A DNA stretch of 64,000 nt. Origin: Dicyema japonicum. Lineage: Eukaryota > Dicyemida > Rhombozoa > Dicyemidae. The notes beneath the pieces were generated by a model, which saw nothing but the letters and a program-made list of their open reading frames with translations, searched no databases and was not told the DNA's origin. Made by a program: the position numbers and the translations under genes. The stretch lies in NCBI GenBank assembly GCA_011109175.1, contig RDEW01000007.1, positions 681,712-745,711 on the forward strand. The letters are read 5' to 3'. Shown piece after piece: positions 30,001 to 36,540 of this stretch; within the stretch, counting starts at the first letter, position 1, and the number at the start of each line of letters is the position of its first letter.

Positions 30001-31432
30001 AGCACTAGCACAACCTCTAATAACCAGATAACAACGTCAACCTACACAGGCACATACCCGCGAATTAATCAGACAACAACATCATCAAATCCAAGCACTA
30101 CTCCAATAACCAGACAACAACATCAACAATACAGACACTACATCGAATAACCAAACAACAACTTCATCTAACACAGGACAAAATCCAATAACATACAACA
30201 AGAGCAATTAACACAGGCTCTACGTCAAATAACCAGACAACAACTGCTAATAACACAGGCACAAGCTTTAATACTCCAGTCAACATCAGCAACTAACACA
30301 TACACAACGACCAATAACCAGAGAAACTGCAACAAACAAAGGAATAACTACCAATAACAAAACTACGACTGGCCAATAATACAAGCACTACCTCGAAGAA
30401 CAATGCAACAACAGCGACTAACACAGGCTCTACGTCAAATAACCCGACTACTACTTTAACTAACACAGGCACCATGTCGAATAACCAGACTACACCAGTA
30501 TTTACTACAAGCACAACCTCCAATAATCACACTACAAATTATCCAACAACTTCTTCAGGTTTGCTTTTTTGATAACAAATAGCATATAATAATGGCACTA
30601 CATCGAATAACCAGACAACTATAGCAACTAACACAGGCACAACGACCAATAACCAGAGTACAACTGCAACAAACAATGGAATAACAACTAATAACAAAAC
30701 TACTATAGCCAATAATACAAGCACTACCTCGAATAACAATACAACAACAGCAACTAACACAGGGCTCTACGACCAATAACCAGACTACAACTTCAACTAT
30801 CACAGGCACCACGTCGAATAACCAGACTACACAAGTAATTTCTACAAGAACAACCTTCAATAATCAGACTACAAATAAACCAACCAATTCTTCTTCAGGT
30901 TTGCTTTTTGATAACAAATAGCACATAATAATGGCACTACCTCGAATAACCAGACAACAACTGCTAATAACACAGGCACAAGCTTAAATAACCAGATAAC
31001 AACAGATGCTAACACACCTACTACATCTAATACTCATACAAGAGCATATAATACAAGCACAGCATCGAATAACCAGTCTACAAATAATCCAACTACTAAT
31101 TTATCATCTTATACTACTATTTCAGATTCTACACATTTTTTTAATAGTTAAAATTCTATAATTTTTTAGCTACTATTTTTTCGAATTCTACTTTTTCTAC
31201 ACCTTTTATTCCTTCTGGTTTTTTTGGATTTTATCATTTTAGACAATTTTAGTCTATCTTCAAAGCTTCTTGCAATTATTCTTCCAATTGTTTTTATCAT
31301 TCTTTTTTCTATAATACTCTTTTTTCTGTCGGCGTCGGTTATTATTTTTTTTATTTTAGACGTAATAGGCGTAATTTCAATAAATCCTTCGTTTTGAATA
31401 ATTCGTTTTTCGAATTTTCGACTTATCTGTGA
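1..31432 (+). CDS. Giant mucin-like, Thr/Asn/Gln-rich type I membrane protein (5' end outside window), with about 63 mini-introns
   Basis: The predicted surface glycoprotein is about 10,000 residues within the window. Removing 60 short GT-AG segments (mostly 23 nt; 21-24 nt in copies with indels) joins all blocks into one frame of 14-residue motifs such as GTTSNNQTTTANNT. Each motif usually carries an N-Q-T sequon and about half Thr/Ser, as expected of a mucin stalk with N- and O-glycans. Introns start at 300, 1094, 1768, 1937, 2274, 3068, 3744, 3913, 4248, 5248, 5929, 6096, 6433, 7229, 7897, 8530, 9330, 10005, 10174, 10520, 11316, 11989, 12157, 12496, 13294, 13969, 14138, 14475, 15272, 15944, 16114, 16452, 17249, 17924, 18093, 18389, 19185, 19855, 20024, 20362, 21160, 21787, 22587, 23263, 23433, 23772, 24569, 25242, 25412, 25750, 26548, 27218, 27388, 27726, 28724, 29055, 29223, 29559, 30559 and 30899, then 31147, 31218 and 31334. 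The last exons encode a transmembrane helix and a basic tail ending in TGA at 31430. Scattered 1-2 nt indels break the raw frame and look like sequencing errors. No family is recognised beyond the mucin-like composition. Confidence 0.8.
1117..1767 (+). other. Reference exon C of the mucin unit (217 codons, 15 motifs)
   Basis: A clean 651-nt copy with linker A-Y-N-N, fifteen 14-residue motifs and S-S-S. It includes two near-identical internal blocks with the N-N-G-I-T-T variant, a sign of earlier motif duplication. Both boundaries are phase 1. This exon is the usual partner in the chimeric exons of the array. Confidence 0.85.
4271..5247 (+). repeat. Expanded exon B, about five extra 42-nt motifs
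   Basis: This exon B copy is 977 nt instead of 774. A block of about five motifs is present twice, and many single-base indels account for the inexact multiple of 42. The indel density is far above that of neighbouring units. Confidence 0.7.
7252..7896 (+). repeat. Chimeric exon: 5' part of exon C joined to 3' part of exon B
   Basis: The exon starts as C. Near 7600 it switches, within a shared motif stretch (GCTAATAACACAGGCAC), to the late part of exon B, and it ends with a type 1 intron. The motif register is kept. Confidence 0.8.
7920..8529 (+). repeat. Chimeric exon: 5' part of exon C joined to exon A
   Basis: It starts as exon C and continues into exon A near 8265, so intron 2, exon D and intron 3 are missing from this unit. 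The switch again lies inside a shared motif. Confidence 0.8.
15967..16113 (+). other. Reference exon D of the mucin unit (49 codons, 3 motifs)
   Basis: A clean 147-nt copy, the shortest exon: linker A-H-N-N, three 14-residue motifs, S-S-S. Both boundaries are phase 1. It is absent from the units at 7.9-8.5 kb and 21.2-21.8 kb, where exon C runs directly into exon A. Confidence 0.85.
16114..16136 (+). other. 23-nt intron, type 3 (exon D to exon A)
   Basis: It starts GTTTAC, contains TGATAAC (close to the classical branch sequence TACTAAC) and ends ATATAG. If retained, it is read in phase 1 as a short peptide closed by its own terminal TAG. Confidence 0.85.
16452..16474 (+). other. 23-nt intron, type 4 (exon A to exon B)
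   Basis: It starts GTATGA, contains TGATAAC and ends AAATAG. The flanking exon bases are TTTAG and CATCGT. Retention also ends translation at the terminal TAG. Confidence 0.85.
16475..17248 (+). other. Reference exon B of the mucin unit (258 codons, 18 motifs)
   Basis: A clean 774-nt copy; 23795-24568 is another. The linker A-S-Y-N is followed by eighteen 14-residue motifs and S-S. It is the longest exon and the one that most often gains motifs; the copies at 4271 and 29583 are about 200 nt longer. Both boundaries are phase 1. Confidence 0.85.
17249..17271 (+). other. 23-nt intron, type 1 (exon B to exon C)
   Basis: It starts GTTTGC, contains TGATAAC and ends AAATAG, followed by the exon start CATATAATAATGG. 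Its removal restores the motif frame across the junction (T-T-S-S then A-Y-N-N-G). Confidence 0.87.
17924..17946 (+). other. 23-nt intron, type 2 (exon C to exon D)
   Basis: Identical in sequence to the type 1 intron, although it sits in a different position in the unit. It is followed by the exon start CACATAATAATGG. Confidence 0.87.
18116..18388 (+). repeat. Exon A lacking exactly one 42-nt motif
   Basis: The exon is 273 nt instead of 315. The second motif is precisely absent and the rest matches the consensus, so the frame is preserved. Confidence 0.85.
21182..21786 (+). repeat. Second exon C-to-exon A chimera
   Basis: It has the same join as the copy at 7920-8529, leaving out exon D and two introns. 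The switch lies near 21522. Its 5' half has many indels. The shared junction suggests that one rearranged unit was later copied. Confidence 0.75.
25435..25749 (+). other. Reference exon A of the mucin unit (105 codons, 7 motifs)
   Basis: A clean 315-nt copy. The first two bases complete a codon split by the upstream intron, giving an A-Y-N-N linker. Seven 14-residue motifs follow, ending in S-S-L plus the first base of the next codon. Both ends are phase 1, so the exon can be duplicated or skipped without shifting the frame. It holds the most divergent motifs of the unit, including one starting V-Y-T-S. Confidence 0.85.
28747..29054 (+). repeat. Shortened exon C, about 8 motifs missing
   Basis: This copy is 308 nt instead of 651. 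The last exon C (30583-30898, 316 nt) carries a very similar contraction, so the two units nearest the 3' end share a derived short form. Confidence 0.75.
29583..30558 (+). repeat. Expanded exon B, about five extra motifs
   Basis: This copy is 976 nt instead of 774. The motif block ending in the ACTAGCACTAGCAC variant is present twice, as in the expanded copy at 4271. Confidence 0.7.
31147..31169 (+). other. 23-nt intron after the array
   Basis: It starts GTTAAA and ends TTTTAG. Without removal the frame stops at once, because its first bases give an in-frame TAA. With removal the frame continues (…F-F-N-T-T-I-F-S). Confidence 0.75.
31218..31242 (+). other. 25-nt intron before the transmembrane exon
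   Basis: T-rich, starting GTTTTTTTGG and ending ATTTTAG. Its removal in phase 1 joins I-P-S to D-N-F-S-L, just upstream of the hydrophobic helix. Confidence 0.7.
31334..31359 (+). other. 26-nt intron between transmembrane helix and cytoplasmic tail
   Basis: It starts GTCGGTTATT and ends TTTTAG. This choice gives L-S-A-R-N-R-R directly after the helix, a typical stop-transfer patch. A donor 5 nt downstream (22-nt intron) is also possible and would end the protein after S-A-S-T. Confidence 0.55.
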
Positions 31433-32160
31433 TTTATTTGACTAATCAAAGTTATTTTTGGTTCATTTAACTTTTTTTAATTACAATTAAATTTATTTGC
31501 TCATTCTTTTTTTAATTATTGATCTGCACTCGAACTGAAGAAAAACTAAGAAATTGATGACCCATTCAGTACAATCTGTTGTTGCAAATGAATTTGTGGG
31601 GATTCGTGTGGACACGTCGATCCAAGAAGAGAAGATTGAGTTAGACGAGCGTTATTATTATTATAAAAACATGCAATGTCCTTTCGATTCGATTGAGTAA
31701 AACTCTCTCGAGTTGGTAAAAATGTTGAAAGGAAAAAAGGATAAGGTTCACTTGCGTTACCTGATGGTATGAATATAATTCTTGCCATATCCGAGAATGT
31801 TGTGGCAGCTGACCCAAAAGAATAGTCGAGGCAGGTTGTCATGCAGGTATGTAGCAGGCTGACCCAAATTCCCTGGAATGGTTGGCCATCTTGGCGGAGC
31901 TCTGCAGTGGCAGATTCAGTACTGCTATATCTGTGAGTGAACTCAAGAAAATGGCTGTAGGCGAAGAGGGTACTGGTCTAAAGGCGCGGTGACCGGATGA
32001 CCACAACTGTCATAGAGAGCACGAGCACCGGAGCTGTGATACGTTGCAGCTCAAGCATGTATATGAGGTCTTTGCGCAGAATTTCTCTGCAGCGGCAGAT
32101 GTCCCACTTGAGGACCTTAGATTTACCCGCAAGATCCCTCATTGTAAGGTTAACTGATTA
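31433..32160. other. Intergenic, then presumed 5' part of a degenerate retroelement
   Basis: Up to about 31,840 the sequence is AT-rich with no supportable gene. I see no canonical AATAAA directly after the mucin stop. From about 31,840 the base composition resembles the reverse-transcriptase element downstream, and this may be its decayed N-terminal region. Confidence 0.4.
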
Positions 32161-34731
32161 GTGTTGACCTGTATGAATAAGGCTGTGGCTTATGCGATGG
32201 AGGCTAAGTTAGTAGGGTCAACGGGTGACATCTCCCTAGTGCTGTATGCAGCACAGATCATCTATGAGAATTTGACGGACAAGCCAAGACCACCCAGTAA
32301 ATGGAGGGAGCAGATCTGTGCCAAGATTGCTTGGAGACAGACTGAGCTGGAAGCACTGAAGGGGCACATAAGTAGTGTGGCGAGAGGGGTTAGAAAAAAA
32401 GCACTGCCTATAGTAAAGTGGCTAATTAGTAAACTCCGTGTTCCCAAATGGGACCTCAAAGAGTTGAGGAGGGCAAAGGTGGAGTTAGAGGGGCAATAAT
32501 GGTGTATAAGAGGAAACTCTATACACATGAAAGTCGGTGTAAGAGAAGGAGAGAAAATAATCTGTTTGAGTTTAATCGCAGATTGTTTTACCGTCGCCTA
32601 CACGAAAATGGCCATAGTGTATGTTCCCAGCAGGACGCGGAAATGCTTTCCACATGGGGTAGTATGTGGGAGGCTAAACCACGCAGAGGAAATGCGTGGA
32701 ATGTCCCGTACAGCGCCGCTCCTTTCTTGGCGGAATCTTGCGGAATTTTCGATTTTCGCAAGAAATTTGAGGCGGTAGTGAGACATCTCCCTGATTGGAA
32801 GACGACCGGGGTCGATAAAGTTTATAATTTCTTTATCAAAAGATGCACTTCATTACACGAGTCTATGTGTCGTGTATTACAGAAAAGCATCACTAACCCG
32901 GAAACGATTCCTGATTGGGCATGCACAGGGACAACTTATTTGATCCCAAAGCTGGACAACCCCCAGTCTGCTGCAGATTATCGACCGATAACCTGCATGC
33001 CAACCCTGTATAAGCTGATGACCAAATTGGTGGCTAATGAGGTCAGGAGCTTTGTAGAAGCAAATGGGATTCTCTCCGAGAATCAGTTGGGAACTGTGCG
33101 AAATTGTCAGGGGGCAAAAGAGCAGGCTTTGATCAACAAATGCCTTTCTGTGTCTCACGGAAACTCACTTTTGTCTATGATGTGAAGAAGGCTTACGATT
33201 CAGTTGATCATTCTTACCTTGTCGAGTGCCTACACAGTCTGTGTATGCCTGTGTGGTTCATCAGCTTTGTAGTGGCTGTGATGAATAGGTGGAGTATTCA
33301 TCTGAACTATAATAGGCACCGGATAGGCGAGGTAAATCAAGAGGGGGATCCTTCAGGGGATAGCATGTCTCCGCTGCTCTTTGTTCTCTGTTTGGAGCCA
33401 TTGATTCGCCGCCTCAATGACCGGTTTGAGCAAATACCAGTTCATTGTGAGGGGGTTGTTTCAGTACAAATCACCTTCTTTTTATCGATGACCTGAAGAT
33501 GTATGCCCGAACAGTCGAGGAGCTCTACTCCATGGGGATCTGTGTCAAGGAATTTTTTGAGAGTATAGGACTAGATTTGAATTATTAAAAGTATGCGATA
33601 ACACGCAAGTATGTAGCGAGTTAGTAAGAGTCCTAGAGAAACACGAAGGATGTATGTATCTGGGTGTTACCGAAACTCCAAAGTCCCTTATAATGCCTGA
33701 GACAAAGCGACAAATTACTGATGGCATCTGTAAAAGAGCAGCGTTATTGTGTAAGACGTCTCTGAATGCAAGGAATTTGTTCCTAGCATTAAATGAGTAT
33801 GCTGTTTCGCTGCTAAACTACTACATAGGTGTTGTGGAGTTTGAGCCCAAAGAGTATGATGAGATGGATGTTATGATCCGTGGAGTACTCAGAGAGAACC
33901 TTGTCCATCTGCTGGCAGCCAATAAGGAGAGACTATGTTTACCCCGTGATAATAATTTGATGGAAAAGATCAACTTAAAAAGCCTTCATAAGGTCCTCTT
34001 CAGAGCATTGGACAACTCACATGTCGACCTAAAGTCGTCAACAATATGGCTAAAATACGTTGACAACTCACCTCGATCGGAAACGCTGTACACGTATATG
34101 CAGACCGCAATATTTTTTGGGATCGATCAACAAACACATGTCCCCATTGTAAGTCAAGAAGCATGTCGGTTGATCATTTAGCCACTCGATGTGGATCCAT
34201 GCTCTGCCACGACTGTGTGGAAGCATAACGAGGTAGTAAGGAGTCTTCATCTTCTACTATGCAATAAGTATGGTATCCGCCACACCAGAAAGTTGCGGAC
34301 TCATAAGGTGCAATCTGTAGTAGAGAACACCAGAGTTCAAATTAAGGTAGACAGTGTTATCCGTACCTCGGTGCTAGTCAAGCACGATAAACCGGACATT
34401 GTGGTACACGATAAGGAGTCTGGCCAATTCCTTATCATAGAAGTTGACATCACGTCTCAAGACCGTTTGCAGACTGTGGAGGTGGAGAAAAAAAGGAAGT
34501 ATGATTTCGCTTGCAAACGAGATGGGGCAGATGCTTGGTTGCAAGGTCCTCGTTATTCCTATAGTAATGACGTGGGAAGGAATTGCAACAAAGTACTACA
34601 ATGGTTATCTGAAGCAGTTGGGGGTAGATAGGAAGCTCCAGGCCTATCTACAGTCCACTGTATTAAAGCGGACCTTAGAGAGCCGGACACTGGAGTATAG
34701 GAGGCAGAGCCCGGAGATGCCATATGGGTAG
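32161..34731 (+). mobile_element. Degenerate R2/R4-type non-LTR retrotransposon (RT plus C-terminal restriction-like endonuclease)
   Basis: Broken pieces of one polyprotein lie in order. RT segments are at 32448-33185 (Y-R-P-I-T at about 32980) and 33104-33496 (D-V-K-K-A-Y-D-S-V-D). A catalytic F-I-D-D lies at about 33485 in another frame, followed by a thumb region at 33654-34181. The C-terminus shows a zinc-knuckle-like C-x2-C…H-L-A-T-R-C near 34150 and the signature K-P-D-I-V-V-H-D-K-E-S-G with E-V-D-I-T-S-Q-D near 34390-34460. That order (no N-terminal APE endonuclease, RT, then C-x2-C/H-C knuckle and PD-type nuclease) is typical of R2/R4-like elements. Frameshifts near 32,490, 33,180, 33,480, 33,600, 34,140 and 34,600 make it non-functional. 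Confidence 0.75.
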
Positions 34732-34768
34732 AGGGTTCAATTAGACAAGGCTAATCGAGTTTAAGAAT

Positions 34769-35360
34769 GATCCAAATCCTTCTATCTAACACAGAGCTCG
34801 TTGTGAGAGTTTGAAAAACCTACTCAAGAAAATTTGAAACAAACACTCCTCAAGGAGACTCCCTCTCTCCGCTACTATTCACAATATACTTGAAGGCCGC
34901 TATGAGGGAACTGAGACCATTATATCAAGGAAAAATAGAAGAAGTGATTTATGCTGATGATGTCGACCTAATCTCTGGAGACAAAAAACTCCTGGAACAT
35001 GTACTAGAAAAAGAACCAGATATACTTGGGAAATGGATTCTCACCGTGAACAAGGAAAAAACAGAACGGACAGAAATAAGACGAATGAATAACTCACTCG
35101 AAGGGACGAATGAATAACTCACTCGAAGAGCATTGGAGACACACAAAAAAACTTGGTTCCCTATTAGGAGATAGTGAAGATATCATACAGAGAAAAACCA
35201 TGGCAATCCAAGATCTCGCGGAAAGGACTGTACAAAATGTGTGACTTTAAACCAATAAGTCTCGAGATCATAAGCTCTCGTTGGATACTCTTTGGTCACG
35301 TCCTGAGATTGGACCCGACATCCCCCCGGAATATTGCCATGGAAGATTACCTATAAATAT
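34769..35360 (+). mobile_element. LINE fragment, same family as the element at 59.46 kb
   Basis: It matches the RT core of the 59.46-kb element: T-P-Q-G-D-S-L-S-P-L-L-F at 34849, then V-I-Y-A-D-D-V-D at about 34945, then H-T-K-K-L-G-S-L-L-G-D. An in-frame stop upstream and a frameshift caused by a 25-bp tandem duplication (35081-35105 repeated at 35106) break it. It retains a C-terminal S-S-R-W-I-L-F-G-H-V-L-R-L segment at about 35275 that the 59.46-kb copy lacks, but it lacks the part between. Confidence 0.7.
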
Positions 35361-36049
35361 TATGGCTCTCGTGAAAGTGCTATTAATAATAATAGAGACT
35401 ATTTCACGATGCTCAGATTGTTTCAATGTGACTTTTCCAAGACATTCATTTATTGAATCAACAAGTATTCATCATCTGAGTAATAATGTGCTCCATATTA
35501 GGGACCTTACTCATTGAAAAAATTATATACTCTTGTGGAACTTTTATTCTCGTCCGTTTGAATCACTCTCATTTAAAAAGGTTTCTAGCCATAACAGTTT
35601 GCCCAATAAGTCCAACATAACAAATTTGTGTGTATATTTGAGTATTACCTTTGACTTGGGCACCTCACCAGGACCCTCCTTTTGGTAAATCTTTACCGAT
35701 TAGTCTGTCTTACCTCAAAAAATTGTGTAGATGTACATACAAAATTCATACAAAATGTAGATGCAATTTTAACATCGCTGTAGCATTTTTACTATCGATA
35801 TGATCTTAGGAAGATGTGATCCATACATTCCAATGTAATTTAGCTTTTTCATGACGTTGATTTTGTTCAGCCCAATACGTGCTTTCATAGGTTCAAGAGA
35901 AGGTCATCGCGCTAAAATGAGGAAACATGGCCATCTAACATGTAAAAGTTGATTCACGAGAATCAGATTAAAAGTTAGTTAATTAAAAGCTCGTTCGCGT
36001 TGTCCTGACTTGGTCGGGCTTCGCTTGAGACATACTTTCAACAATCCTC
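35361..36049. other. No gene seen
   Basis: AT-rich sequence without a convincing reading frame, tRNA or clear repeat. Its left edge may still include the 3' end of the retrotransposon fragment. Confidence 0.5.
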
Positions 36050-36540
36050 GTTGTCATTAATTTTCAGGACCTTCCTCGATCGCATTCGAATATCAACCAG
36101 GTCATCCACGGATTTGAAATTTTTTTCCGATCCTTTGGTAGTCTTCTTTAGGCATACTGGTAATGTCCATCTAGGCCTCCATCGGAAAGCAGGTCTTCCG
36201 TTCGGATTGAAATACTCTACACGGTGGGTTGCAGTTTAGTCTTAGGACATTCCCAAATAACCTCCATCTGGACTCCAAAATTTCATGGCTTGTTGGTTTA
36301 GCGTTTCATATTTTTTATAATTTTTATTTTATATTTTCCTCGGACATTGTATTTTTAGAATGGTCTAGACTGCCGCTGATGAAACGTATCAAGTTTATCC
36401 AGCTCTTGTTTACTTGTCCCTTATGTACCCAAGTTGTATAACAGAATGGACGGATAACGTGTTGTACAATTTTAGCCGTAGTCCGAGAGAGATCTATTAG
36501 TCGTCCCGGAGTAGCAATCAGAATGTCTGGGCATCTCACT
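36050..36540 (-). mobile_element. Degenerate LINE 3' fragment, minus strand
   Basis: Reading the minus strand in mixed frames gives Y-N-T-L…, G-Y-I-R…, L-D-K-L-D-T-F-H-Q-R-Q and then E-S-R-W-R-L-F-G-N-V-L-R-L. These parallel the C-terminal part of the 59.46-kb LINE (Y-N-T-F-V-K-P…F-H-R-K-Q-L) and of the 34.8-kb fragment (S-S-R-W-I-L-F-G-H-V-L-R-L). Several frameshifts and stops are present. Confidence 0.5.

Larger units (their letters stand above)
1..30921 (+). repeat. Nested tandem array: 42-nt motif within exons within a 1,979-bp unit, about 15.7 units
   Basis: Corresponding landmarks recur every 1,973-1,990 bp in regular units, for example 10520, 12496, 14475 and 16452. The consensus is 1,979 bp: exons of 315 + 774 + 651 + 147 nt plus four 23-nt introns. 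Every exon is a short linker plus 7, 18, 15 or 3 copies of a 42-nt repeat plus a Ser-rich end, giving 43 motifs per unit. Spacing departs from the consensus at 4248-6433, 6433-8530, 16452-18389, 20362-21787 and 27726-29559, where motifs or whole exons were gained or lost. Copies are otherwise almost identical, so the array is young or homogenised. The + strand is rich in A and C and poor in G. The window opens 17 nt into an exon of the first type. Confidence 0.95.

Noticed and set aside
603-30860. Many long minus-strand frames rich in Val, Leu and Trp (V-V-W-L-F-D-V-V pattern) resembling membrane proteins
   Set aside because: They are the antisense of the Asn/Thr motif repeat; ACA/ACT/AAC runs read backwards give Val/Leu codons. 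The + strand frame explains the exon lengths, introns and anchor; the minus frames do not.
1-30921. CRISPR-like array or plain satellite DNA
   Set aside because: The repeat is continuous with no unique spacers, is eukaryotic and preserves a coding frame; the 23-nt segments are GT-AG and frame-restoring, not spacers.
1-30921. The 23-nt segments as ciliate-type internal eliminated sequences
   Set aside because: They lack consistent TA boundaries, have GT…AG ends with a branch-like TGATAAC, and the same size class occurs in conserved animal genes here.
31546-31842. 98-residue minus-strand frame
   Set aside because: No domain, no homology recognised and no mini-intron continuation; probably a chance frame at the retroelement edge.
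36324-36539. Minus-strand frame containing D-I-L-I-A-T-P-G-R-L-I-D, matching DEAD-box helicase motif Ib
   Set aside because: No other helicase motif is nearby, and the surrounding sequence aligns better with a LINE C-terminal region in neighbouring frames. Treated as chance.
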